Positions 30,590 through 38,358 of a stretch of 40,294 nt of DNA are shown piece by piece. The number at the start of each line of letters is the position of its first letter. Position 1 is the stretch's first letter. The position numbers and the translations under genes were made by a program. The notes beneath the pieces are model-generated. The model saw only the letters and a list, made by a program, of their open reading frames with translations. It was not told the origin of the DNA and ran no database searches. This stretch comes from Bacillota bacterium (lineage in GTDB: Bacteria; Bacillota; Clostridia; Oscillospirales; Feifaniaceae): contig JAUZPM010000015.1 of the NCBI GenBank assembly GCA_030705925.1, positions 1 through 40,294 of the forward strand, given 5' to 3'.

Positions 30590-32912
30590 AATTTTTGTTC
30601 AAACTTTCTCTAGCAATATTTCTGTACTGAATCGGCGTTATCCCCTCAGACTTTTTAAACTTTCTGATAAAGTTCGATTCATCAAAATAACCTACTTGCA
30701 AAAGTATATCTCTTATAGAAAGATCCGTTTCCTTTAGCAGAGTTTTAACTTTTTCTATTCTAAGCGTATTTATATATTGAATTAAGGTCGTACCAGTCTG
30801 GTCTTTAAAATATCTGCTCAAATAGGAAGGCGATACACTGCATTTTGATGCAATATACTCAAGGGTTAGGTTTGGATTAGTTAATTCGTTATTGATTACG
30901 CTAAGCGCCATCTCTCGAAGCTTTACATTTTTACTTTCTTTGGATACTTCTATATCCTTGCATATTTCCAAGCAAAAATCTGTGATTCTTTCTACGAGTG
31001 AATTTACTGTTTCAAATTCATCCATTATAAGGCTTCCGGTTCCGGCATACAGCGTATTATTCGCGCTTAGGTTCATATCCTCAACAGCTTTAAGCAGTGA
31101 ATTGATAATACCTATACATACAATACGTGCTGACTTAGGGCTTGCAATGTTATTTAAAATATAATTTTGAATGTTAGACGTTACGCTGCGCACCTTATCG
31201 CTATCCCCTGTTTTAATCGCGAGAATCAAGTCAGATTCAAGTTCTGCCGGATAACTATACATTTGATTATCATGATTTTTTATATCCTCAAAACTGATAA
31301 TTGAGTCGTTCCCCTTAAGGAGCCTGTAGTTTACACTTCTTTCAGCTTGCGAGAAGGAGACACCCGCATTCATGATACTGTTTACTATACCGCCGATGCC
31401 AACAGTTATCGTAATTTCAAAATTAGATTTAAAAAATTCCTTTAAAGCGAATGCCAAGCGTTCAATCTGAGATCTTATCTCATGTTTTGTATCAAAATTA
31501 AACAGCATCGCCATACTTCTTCCGTTTTCAAGCTCAACAGTATGACAAATACCAATCGAAGCCGCCATTTCTTCAGACACATTGCGTATAGCATACTTTA
31601 TAAGGTCAAAATTCTCCCTGTCCTTGTCTGTTTCATCTTTATACTGGTCAAAGTATATTATCGCAGTACAGCAGCTGTTATATGGCAGTTTTACGCCTAC
31701 ATTCTGAGCAACATCCGCTATTTTTTGTTCATTTTTTAATTTGCCGCGCAAAAGTTTTAAAATAAATATATTTTGTAAAACAGATTGGTCATTGTTTAAT
31801 TTGTCAACCAGATCCTTATTTTCTGCGGAAACATTCCTAAACAGATTTGAGATTACTTCAAATTCATCCTTGTCAGCGTCCTTTTCATTCTCACTGTTAT
31901 ATTCCTTAAATGTATTGGCAAGTTCTTTTAAAGGTTTATAAGCACTCAAAGCAAGCATAAGCGATATAGCAGCGCCAACAAGGAAAATTATAAATATACT
32001 AATATAAAAAACATTGCGCTGTGCCCAGAACTGGCTCATATAAATTTGTGTAGGGCTTGCTGCAACATATGTATAATTGTTATACGGTGAAACATGTTTT
32101 ACGACTGAATATTCAATGCCTTTATATTTTATCTTATCAATTGACTTATCAGATGACAAGTTTATGTTTTTTAAAAGGTGCGATGAAATATCGTCTGGCT
32201 GGTTGTCCGAAATGCTAACCAACAGTTTTTTATTCTCGTCAAAAACAAAAGCAAACCCCTTGTTTTTTTCACAAATGTTAGCAAACATTTCCTTGTAAAC
32301 CGACTCATCAACTAGGAACATGATGACGGCATTCGGCTTAGTTGAATATATGGGAATTGGATATATATGCGTCATATATTTTTTGTCTGAAATATTCAAA
32401 ATTCTTACATTCTCAAGTGGTCTCGTTGTAGGACTTTGAAGCTTTCCGACATCATTTTTGAATTGTTCTTCGTTCCAATTAGAATATGCGTTCAATCTGT
32501 TAAAAAAAAGCGAAAGATCTGAGTCGTAAGAAGAAGTGTAAATCTTCTCATCAGGATCCCCTAAAAAGTAAAGAGCAATTTCATCAAAATATGCATTATT
32601 CGTGTTATATTTCCTAAGTTCCTGAACTCCAAGATATACATCGTATCCCGAATTATGCAGTTGTCTTTTTGACAGTATAGGGTTCTCCGATATTTCCAGG
32701 GCAACCCTATAAAGCTCGACAAATCTGTTGTCGAGAACGCGCTGAATCTGGACAAGGCTGTCTATATAATTTGCCTCAATATCTTTACGAACAGCCGTAA
32801 GAAGACTGCCGTAAACTATTGAGCCGAAAAAGGCAAGAACAAGAGTTAAAATCAAGACATATGAAAACAGGTATTTATAAAACCGAGACGATGCATGTTT
32901 TAAATAGCTCAT
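30588..32912 (-). CDS. Membrane-bound AraC-family regulator with extracellular sensor domain (YtdP/YesS type)
   Basis: The protein has 774 residues. A membrane helix at about 13-38 (YLFSYVLILTLVLAFFGSIVYG) leads to an extracytoplasmic sensor of about 260 residues. A second helix follows at about 302-327 (FYISIFIIFLVGAAISLMLALSAY), then a cytoplasmic linker. A C-terminal AraC DNA-binding domain (about 665-768) contains SPSYLSRYFKDQTGTTLIQYINTLR and VGYFDESNFIRKFKKSEGITPIQYR read in parts. Its start overlaps the nagA stop (ATGA). Related Bacillus proteins YtdP and YesS (RhgR) lie beside LplABC-type importers. It probably activates the array on sensing an external sugar. Confidence 0.93.
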   Translation of the reverse strand: MSYLKHASSRFYKYLFSYVLILTLVLAFFGSIVYGSLLTAVRKDIEANYIDSLVQIQRVLDNRFVELYRVALEISENPILSKRQLHNSGYDVYLGVQELRKYNTNNAYFDEIALYFLGDPDEKIYTSSYDSDLSLFFNRLNAYSNWNEEQFKNDVGKLQSPTTRPLENVRILNISDKKYMTHIYPIPIYSTKPNAVIMFLVDESVYKEMFANICEKNKGFAFVFDENKKLLVSISDNQPDDISSHLLKNINLSSDKSIDKIKYKGIEYSVVKHVSPYNNYTYVAASPTQIYMSQFWAQRNVFYISIFIIFLVGAAISLMLALSAYKPLKELANTFKEYNSENEKDADKDEFEVISNLFRNVSAENKDLVDKLNNDQSVLQNIFILKLLRGKLKNEQKIADVAQNVGVKLPYNSCCTAIIYFDQYKDETDKDRENFDLIKYAIRNVSEEMAASIGICHTVELENGRSMAMLFNFDTKHEIRSQIERLAFALKEFFKSNFEITITVGIGGIVNSIMNAGVSFSQAERSVNYRLLKGNDSIISFEDIKNHDNQMYSYPAELESDLILAIKTGDSDKVRSVTSNIQNYILNNIASPKSARIVCIGIINSLLKAVEDMNLSANNTLYAGTGSLIMDEFETVNSLVERITDFCLEICKDIEVSKESKNVKLREMALSVINNELTNPNLTLEYIASKCSVSPSYLSRYFKDQTGTTLIQYINTLRIEKVKTLLKETDLSIRDILLQVGYFDESNFIRKFKKSEGITPIQYRNIARESLNKN

Positions 32913-34078
32913 GTATCATCTCCTATGGCTGAATAAACGCAATTGCCGCCAACATAAGTCGCAATCACGTTGTATGATTCATCAAGCAGCACAAAATCAG
33001 CATCCATATCAACTGATAGTGTACCTGTTCTATGATCGATTCCCAGCAGACGAGCAGGATTAGCGGTTATAAAATTCAACGCTTCTTCAAGCGGCATGCC
33101 TGAAAAACGAATAATATTTCGCAGTGCCCTGTCCATAGTAAGAGCACTTCCTGCAAGATTACCGCCATTCTTTAAAACAATTGCTTCTTCATTCACCACA
33201 ACCGGAAGACCTGCAAAATCATATTCGCCCGGCTCACAGCCTGCGGGGTTTACACTGTCAGTAATAAGCAGTATTTTTTCTTTGTTTTTGACATTGCAAA
33301 CAAAGTTTAAGACATCTTGATGAACATGATGTCCGTCACATATAAGCTCAACGTATACATCAGAAAAAAGGCCCGCACCAACCGCTCCAGGATCCCTATG
33401 CGACATGGGCGACATAGCATTGAAAAGATGTGTCATGTTGCGGGCGCCGGCTTCAATCGCTCTGCATGCATCGTCATAGCCCGTGTCAGTATGCCCGATC
33501 GATACTATTGTCTTATCGGATATCTCCTTTATTAAATCCACAGCACCTTCAAGTTCAGGTGCAATGGTTATAATTTTAATATTTTCAAAATCGGATAGCA
33601 GATTTTGAATTTCGTCTTTATTTATTGATCTAATAAACTCAGGGTTTTGCGCCCCTGCTTTGTGTGTACTTATGTACGGGCCCTCAGCATTTACTCCGAC
33701 TATCCTTGCCCCTCCTGTTTCAGCCTCAGCTAAATCTCGAATGGCACCGAAAACTTCCTTTAATTCTTCTAAAGACGCAGTAAGCGTAGTGGGTAAAAAA
33801 GATGTTACCCCATTCCGGGCAAACATTTTGCAAAGCTGTATTAATTTATTCGGATCCTTAGCTGCATCCATTACGCTGATTCCGCCAAACCCGTGAGTAT
33901 GTACATCGATAAATCCGGGTACTACAGCAGCGCCATTTAAATCAATTACTTTATCCGCTCTCGGAGCCTTGTCTTTAGATCCTATCCAAGCAAATTTTCC
34001 CTCTTCAACAATAAAGCTGCCATTATTCAAAATTTTGTCATGGCAGTAAACATTCCCATTAAAATATAAAACTCTCAT
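32909..34078 (-). CDS. nagA: N-acetylglucosamine-6-phosphate deacetylase
   Basis: I choose the ATG at 34078 because GGGAG lies five bases before it. The in-frame ATG at 34090 has no ribosome site. The 389-residue amidohydrolase removes acetate from GlcNAc-6-phosphate to give glucosamine-6-phosphate. The metal-binding HTHGFGG (His60, His62), the substrate-binding EGPYIS, IGHTDTGYD, MTHLFNAMSPMSHRDPG and the catalytic ITDSVNPAG are all intact. It is translationally coupled to the membrane AraC regulator downstream. nagB is not adjacent, so glucosamine-6-phosphate is handled elsewhere. Its presence implies that an N-acetylhexosamine-containing glycan is a substrate of the locus. Confidence 0.94.
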   Translation of the reverse strand: MRVLYFNGNVYCHDKILNNGSFIVEEGKFAWIGSKDKAPRADKVIDLNGAAVVPGFIDVHTHGFGGISVMDAAKDPNKLIQLCKMFARNGVTSFLPTTLTASLEELKEVFGAIRDLAEAETGGARIVGVNAEGPYISTHKAGAQNPEFIRSINKDEIQNLLSDFENIKIITIAPELEGAVDLIKEISDKTIVSIGHTDTGYDDACRAIEAGARNMTHLFNAMSPMSHRDPGAVGAGLFSDVYVELICDGHHVHQDVLNFVCNVKNKEKILLITDSVNPAGCEPGEYDFAGLPVVVNEEAIVLKNGGNLAGSALTMDRALRNIIRFSGMPLEEALNFITANPARLLGIDHRTGTLSVDMDADFVLLDESYNVIATYVGGNCVYSAIGDDT

Positions 34079-34117
34079 CTGCACTCCCATAAAGTCTAAT
34101 TTTTATTCTTCAAAATA

Positions 34118-34146
34118 ATTATAGTAATTTTGTATCGTTTTTTCAA
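34118..34146 (-). promoter_or_regulatory. Promoter of nagA and the AraC regulator
   Basis: On the minus strand TTGAAA (34141-34146), 17 bp and TATAAT (34118-34123), about 40 bp ahead of the nagA start codon. Confidence 0.78.
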
Positions 34147-34187
34147 CCTTTATTACTCAAGTTATATCAATTATCCATAACCGTAAA

Positions 34188-34231
34188 AAAGAGCTGACAT
34201 CCATTTCTAAAAAAAATGAATTCAGCTCTTT
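34188..34231 (-). terminator. Terminator of the cupin-ferredoxin operon
   Basis: AAAGAGCTGA (34188-34197) pairs with TCAGCTCTTT (34222-34231), with extra pairing inside between CATTT and AAATG. On the minus strand it ends in six T residues. Confidence 0.82.
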
Positions 34232-34244
34232 AACGACAAAACGC

Positions 34245-34436
34245 TTATTCCTCAATTGAAATGACCGAAACGGGACAGCCTTCCCTGGCTTCCGAGGCTG
34301 AATCGGCAACCTCTTCAGGTACATGTTCCTGAATAACTTCAGCAAAGCCGTCATCTGCCATTCTGAATACTTCAGGGCATGTTTCGGCGCACAGCCCGCA
34401 GGCAATACACCCATCTCTGTCAAGATATGCTTTCAT
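34245..34436 (-). CDS. 4Fe-4S ferredoxin
   Basis: This 63-residue protein sits behind AAAGGAG. CIACGLCAETCP (cysteines 10, 13, 16 and 20) plus a distant CP (GCPVSV near residue 54) give a single [4Fe-4S] cluster, of the Thermotoga/clostridial monocluster type. The acidic composition (many Glu and Asp) is typical of soluble electron carriers. It follows the cupin gene by 18 bp in one operon, and the two may act in the same redox process. Its partners are unknown, but the divergent sulfur-handling oxidoreductase next door is a natural candidate to look at. Confidence 0.93.
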   Translation of the reverse strand: MKAYLDRDGCIACGLCAETCPEVFRMADDGFAEVIQEHVPEEVADSASEAREGCPVSVISIEE

Positions 34437-34454
34437 AAATTTTCTCCTTTCGTT

Positions 34455-34796
34455 TTATAACGGAAATACAACTGTTAGAAGCATTTTAAACTTAGAATTT
34501 GCAAAAACTGCATGCGGTATGCCAGCAGGCATAACAATAGTTTGACCTTTATCTAAAATAAAAGTATCTTCACCGATAGTAATCTGCGCGTTTCCATCAA
34601 GAATGCATATCATTGCCTCTCCTTCAGATACGTGCGCTCCGATCTCTTCACCTGAATCAAAAGCAAATAATGTTATACTTACTGCTTTGTTTTGCACTAA
34701 TGTCCTGCTAACTACCTGTCCATTGTTATAATCAACTAAAGAATTTAAATCGAGTACCTTAGAAGCATCAATATTTTTTAGTAATCTTTGCCCCAT
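34455..34796 (-). CDS. Small cupin-domain protein
   Basis: Starting at the ATG at 34796 behind AAGGTGGA, the product has 113 residues. The cupin barrel is seen in SGEEIGAHVSEGEAMICILDGNAQITIG and LDKGQTIVMPAGIPHAVFA, read in parts. The first motif normally reads HxH with a later Glu, and here the second His is Ser (HVS). The second motif keeps PxxxPH. The metal site is therefore atypical. Small cupins of this kind are isomerases, oxygenases or ligand sensors. I cannot choose. Its operon partner is a ferredoxin, and it diverges from an ArsR regulator. Confidence 0.85.
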   Translation of the reverse strand: MGQRLLKNIDASKVLDLNSLVDYNNGQVVSRTLVQNKAVSITLFAFDSGEEIGAHVSEGEAMICILDGNAQITIGEDTFILDKGQTIVMPAGIPHAVFANSKFKMLLTVVFPL

Positions 34797-34862
34797 AAAA
34801 TCCACCTTATATAAATTATCTATTTTATTATATCCTTTTGTTATAAATAGATACATTTTTTA

Positions 34863-34891
34863 TTGACTAATATATTATCATATCGTAATAT
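34863..34891 (+). promoter_or_regulatory. Promoter of the ArsR/CoA-disulfide-reductase operon
   Basis: TTGACT (34863-34868), 17 bp, TAATAT (34886-34891). A putative operator covers both spacer and -10. Confidence 0.72.
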
Positions 34892-34895
34892 ATTA
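34868..34895 (+). promoter_or_regulatory. Candidate ArsR-family operator, two copies of TAATATATTA
   Basis: TAATATATTA occurs at 34868-34877 and again exactly at 34886-34895, 8 bp apart. Each copy is itself palindromic, so the pair reads the same in direct and inverted sense. The second overlaps the -10 box. ArsR dimers bind AT-rich palindromes at their own promoters. Low-complexity composition makes chance less improbable. Confidence 0.55.
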
Positions 34896-34931
34896 ATATA
34901 ATAATATGTTTCTAAGAAGGAGTTTTTCTAT

Positions 34932-35219
34932 ATGAATATGGAGCTGCTCGAACAAAGGGCTGAAATGCTTAAGGTTTTATCGCATCCGCAAAGACTGTGT
35001 ATAGTAAGAGGGCTTCAAAAGCACCGTTGTAACGTAGGTAAAATACAAGAAAAACTGGGGCTTAGTCAAAGCGGGCTTTCTCAGCATCTTGCAAAGCTTA
35101 AATCTGTCGGAATAATAAAAGGCGTAAGGCAGGGCAAGGAAATCTGCTATGAAGTTGTTAGTCCAGAGGCTATTGCAATCGCCGAAATGCTTATGTCAGA
35201 CATAGACGATTGTGAATAA
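34932..35219 (+). CDS. ArsR-family winged-helix regulator
   Basis: The 95-residue protein starts at the ATG at 34932, after AAGAAGGAG. The fold is ArsR-type: LKVLSHPQRLCIVRGLQ, then the recognition helix LSQSGLSQHLAKLKSVGII and a wing with VRQGKEICYEV. Cysteines are at 23, 33, 72 and 94. The classical ArsR CxC metal site is absent. Because the next gene handles persulfides and CoA disulfides, a thiol-based, possibly persulfide-sensing role like SqrR/BigR is inferred, though the cysteine positions do not obviously match those proteins. It is probably autoregulated through the palindromes at its own promoter. Confidence 0.9.
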   Translation: MNMELLEQRAEMLKVLSHPQRLCIVRGLQKHRCNVGKIQEKLGLSQSGLSQHLAKLKSVGIIKGVRQGKEICYEVVSPEAIAIAEMLMSDIDDCE

Positions 35220-35241
35220 ATAATATGAGAGGGGCAGAACA

Positions 35242-37704
35242 ATGAAAAAAATCATTATTGTCGGCGGAGTCGCCGGTGGTGCAACTGTTGCAGCGCGTCT
35301 GAGAAGGTTAAACGAGGATGATCAAATAATTCTTTTTGAACGAGATGAGTATATCTCATTTGCAAACTGTGGACTTCCATATTATATCGGCGGTGAAATA
35401 AGCGAAAGAGAAAACCTTATGGTTCAAACGGTTAAAGGGATGTCTAAAAGATTTAATCTTGATATACGCAACCTGTCCGAAGTGGTATCTGTCAATCGTC
35501 AAAAGAAAACCGTAACAGTATATGACAAAGTCAAACAATCCACATATGAGGAAATCTTTGACATTTTGATACTCTCACCAGGTGCGAAACCTATAAAGCC
35601 TGCAATTCCGGGCATTGAAAGCACATCAAATATTTTTTACCTGCGCAATATTCCTGATACTGATAAAATAAAAAGTTCTATTGTTGAAAACAAGCCAAAG
35701 ACAGCGGCAGTTATCGGCGGAGGTTTTATAGGGGTTGAAATGGCGGAGAACCTGACCAAAGCCGGCATCAAAGTTACTATCGTCGAAAAGCTGTCTCAGG
35801 TATTACGCCCACTTGACATAGAGATGGCACAATTTGTACATCAAGAGTTAAACGCTCACGGAGTTGACCTGATTCTTAATGATGGCATTTCACAGTTTAA
35901 GGAAGGCGGCATAATCAAGCTCGAGAGCGGAACAGAACTCAAAGCCGACATGATTCTAATGTCTATCGGCGTTTCGCCGGAAAATACCCTTGCTAAAAAT
36001 GCAGGGATTTCAATAGGTCCGCGCGGTCATATCAAAACAAATGAACAGCTTCAGGTTTTTGACGTTGAGACTGGAAAGGTTATTTCAGACATTTATGCCG
36101 TTGGTGATGCTATTGAATTAAGCGATTTGGTAGACGGGTCTAAAACCGCCATTCCGCTCGCCTCCCCTGCCAATCGTCAGGCAAGGCTTGTAGCAGACCA
36201 TATCAACGGGCTCCCCATTGAATATAAGGGATCGTTAGGAACTAACGTTGCCAAAGTTTTTGATCTTACTGTTGCATCCACAGGCAACAACGAAGCTCTG
36301 TTAAAATCAAAAGGCATTGCTTATAAGGCAATTCATGCTCACCGCGCCAATCATGCATCCTATTACCCTGGCTCATCAAATATATCTTTTAAGCTTCTTT
36401 TCTCGCCAGCTAGTGGTAAAATCTTAGGTGCTCAAGCAGTTGGAAGAGATGGAACAGAAAAACGTATTGACGTTATTTCAACGGTAATTCGACTGGGCGG
36501 CACGGTGCGTGACTTGACTGATCTGGAATTATGTTATGCCCCTCCTTTCTCTTCTGCAAAAGACCCTGTAAATATTCTTGGATATATAGCTTCTAATACG
36601 CTGGACGGATTTTATGATTTCGTTCAGTATTCTGAGATTGACGATATAATCAAAAATGGCGGAATTCTTCTAGATGTGCGTACTCCTATTGAATTCTCAG
36701 CGGGTCATATTGAGGGTGCAGTGAACGTACCAGTAGACGGTCTTCGCAATGAGCTTGATAAATTGAATCTCCCGAAAGAAGCTTCAATTTACGTGACCTG
36801 TCAAGTCGGTCTTAGAGCTCATATAGCGCTAATGATCCTGCGTGGAAGAGGTTATTCAAAACTCTATAACCTGTCTGGCGGATACCTTACCTATAAAACA
36901 GCACGATATAAGCCTCTTACAAACACGAAAAAAGCCGCACCTCCATCGGTAGATACTGACAATCAGACTGTTTCAAAAAACAGCATTGCAGAGGTAAATG
37001 CATGCGGGCTTCAATGTCCTGGCCCCCTAATGGCGACATATCAGGCTGTTAAAAATGCCGCTCCCGGAGACCTTATCCGCGTTAAGGCTACTGATTTTGG
37101 TTTTTCAAAGGATGTGGAAAACTGGTGTGCGACAAATGGACATAAGTTAATTTCTTTAACAAATGAGAACGGAAATTATGTTGCAATGATACAAAAAGGA
37201 CAATCCGTATGCAGTGCCGTTTCAAAGCCATTGCAGGATAATGCAACAATTGTCGTATTCAGTGGAGCACTTGATAAAGCGCTTGCATCAATGATAATAG
37301 CTCAGGGAGCCGCAGCCAGCGGGAAAAAAGTAACTTTGTTTTTCACGTTTTGGGGACTTAATGTACTGCGCCGTTCTAGTCATATAAACGTAAAAAAATC
37401 CTTTATTGAAAGGATGTTCGGCTTTATGATGCCGAGAGGCGCACGTCATTTGCCTTTATCCAACATGAACATGTTAGGAATAGGACCTAAAATGATAAAA
37501 GGAATAATGAAAAATAAAAATGTTGATGATATCGAAACAATGATTAAAAATGCTATGAATGTCGGCGTACGGTTCGTTGCCTGCACAATGAGCATGGAAC
37601 TCATGGGAATTAAAAAAGAAGAACTCATAGATGGGGTTGAACTTGGCGGCGTAGCGACATACATTTCAAGCAACGAAAACGCAGGAACAACGCTTTTTAT
37701 CTAA
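35242..37704 (+). CDS. Four-domain CoA-disulfide-reductase-like flavoprotein with rhodanese, TusA and DsrE domains
   Basis: The protein has 820 residues. Residues 1 to about 445 form a pyridine-nucleotide-disulfide oxidoreductase: the FAD motif VGGVAGGATVAARLRR, active-site FANCGLPYYIGG with Cys43 (as in CoA-disulfide reductase) and the NADPH-binding VIGGGFIGVEMAE. About 460-550 is a rhodanese domain with CQVGLR and Cys520. About 585-655 is a TusA domain with CGLQCPGP (Cys588, Cys592). About 665-820 is a DsrE-like domain with VVFSGALDKALASMIIAQGAAA and a C-terminal CTMSMELMG. This fusion moves sulfane sulfur between cysteines and reduces CoA-type disulfides or persulfides. It is regulated with the ArsR gene upstream. 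Confidence 0.92.
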   Translation: MKKIIIVGGVAGGATVAARLRRLNEDDQIILFERDEYISFANCGLPYYIGGEISERENLMVQTVKGMSKRFNLDIRNLSEVVSVNRQKKTVTVYDKVKQSTYEEIFDILILSPGAKPIKPAIPGIESTSNIFYLRNIPDTDKIKSSIVENKPKTAAVIGGGFIGVEMAENLTKAGIKVTIVEKLSQVLRPLDIEMAQFVHQELNAHGVDLILNDGISQFKEGGIIKLESGTELKADMILMSIGVSPENTLAKNAGISIGPRGHIKTNEQLQVFDVETGKVISDIYAVGDAIELSDLVDGSKTAIPLASPANRQARLVADHINGLPIEYKGSLGTNVAKVFDLTVASTGNNEALLKSKGIAYKAIHAHRANHASYYPGSSNISFKLLFSPASGKILGAQAVGRDGTEKRIDVISTVIRLGGTVRDLTDLELCYAPPFSSAKDPVNILGYIASNTLDGFYDFVQYSEIDDIIKNGGILLDVRTPIEFSAGHIEGAVNVPVDGLRNELDKLNLPKEASIYVTCQVGLRAHIALMILRGRGYSKLYNLSGGYLTYKTARYKPLTNTKKAAPPSVDTDNQTVSKNSIAEVNACGLQCPGPLMATYQAVKNAAPGDLIRVKATDFGFSKDVENWCATNGHKLISLTNENGNYVAMIQKGQSVCSAVSKPLQDNATIVVFSGALDKALASMIIAQGAAASGKKVTLFFTFWGLNVLRRSSHINVKKSFIERMFGFMMPRGARHLPLSNMNMLGIGPKMIKGIMKNKNVDDIETMIKNAMNVGVRFVACTMSMELMGIKKEELIDGVELGGVATYISSNENAGTTLFI

Positions 37705-37713
37705 GTTAAAAAT

Positions 37714-37742
37714 AAAGGAGTGTGCAGTTAGCAAACTCCTTT
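37714..37742 (+). terminator. Weak terminator after the four-domain flavoprotein gene
   Basis: AAAGGAGT (37714-37721) pairs with ACTCCTTT (37735-37742) around a 13-base loop, 9 bp past the stop. There is no long T run, so the efficiency is doubtful. Confidence 0.5.
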
Positions 37743-37777
37743 CAGACTATCGAAAAATCACGTGCACGTAAAATCAA

Positions 37778-37822
37778 AACAGGCGCTCTGCTGTATCTGC
37801 CATACAGCGACGAGCGCCTGTT
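37778..37822 (-). terminator. Terminator of the penicillin-binding-protein/lipoprotein operon
   Basis: AACAGGCGCTC (37778-37788) pairs with GAGCGCCTGTT (37812-37822), and inner CTGTAT pairs with ATACAG. On the minus strand the stem is followed by TTGATTTT. It lies 47 bp beyond the lipoprotein stop. Confidence 0.78.
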
Positions 37823-37869
37823 CTTCGTCTGCCTGCCTTTTTTGAGCGTCTGTCAGCTAGCAAACTTTT

Positions 37870-38346
37870 TTATTTCTTTGCTGTTACATAAAGCTCTCCT
37901 GTTTCAAGCTTTACCTTTTGATCTTTTCCTTCTTTATCTTTTTCGGTAAATTCAATTACGCCTTTCAGTTTAAAATCGCCATCATACGGCAGTGTAATTT
38001 CTTTTTTACTATCTATAGTACCGCCTATTTTCATCGTTGCCTTGGTTTTATACACTGCTGCGTTAGTATAACTGAATTCACTGGCTTTATCAATGAATAG
38101 AATATGTGAACTGCCTTCTATTAAACCTATTTCCGTATCACTTCCCGAAATATTTTTAAGTGAGAGCTTTGCCTCAATTTTGTCACCAACTTTATATGTG
38201 CCTTCTTTAACGTTCAGAGAAAGCTCAAAATGTTCATCTTCGCTTTTAGTCGATATTACTGTTCTCAGCTGTTGTTTGGGTGTACATCCAGCAAGCATCA
38301 TAACAGCCAGTAAAACTGAAGTTATCTTTAGCAAATGTCTTTTCAT
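37870..38346 (-). CDS. Small lipoprotein, BsuPI-like beta-sandwich
   Basis: The protein has 158 residues behind AAGGTGGA. The signal peptide MKRHLLKITSVLLAVMMLAGC ends in a lipobox LAGC, with Cys21 lipidated. After a basic/Ser linker the mature part has FELSLNVKEGTYKVGDKIEAKLSLKN and later KLKGVIEFTEKDKEGKDQKVKLETGELYV. This resembles an immunoglobulin-like sandwich of the intracellular proteinase inhibitor (BsuPI) type. I cannot fix the function. It follows the penicillin-binding protein gene by 12 bp in one transcript, so a role at the cell wall is plausible. Confidence 0.82.
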   Translation of the reverse strand: MKRHLLKITSVLLAVMMLAGCTPKQQLRTVISTKSEDEHFELSLNVKEGTYKVGDKIEAKLSLKNISGSDTEIGLIEGSSHILFIDKASEFSYTNAAVYKTKATMKIGGTIDSKKEITLPYDGDFKLKGVIEFTEKDKEGKDQKVKLETGELYVTAKK

Positions 38347-38358
38347 TTAAAGTCCACC

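Noticed and set aside
37722-37949. Plus-strand frame of 75 codons after the flavoprotein gene
   Set aside because: It crosses two terminators and the 3' end of the converging lipoprotein gene.
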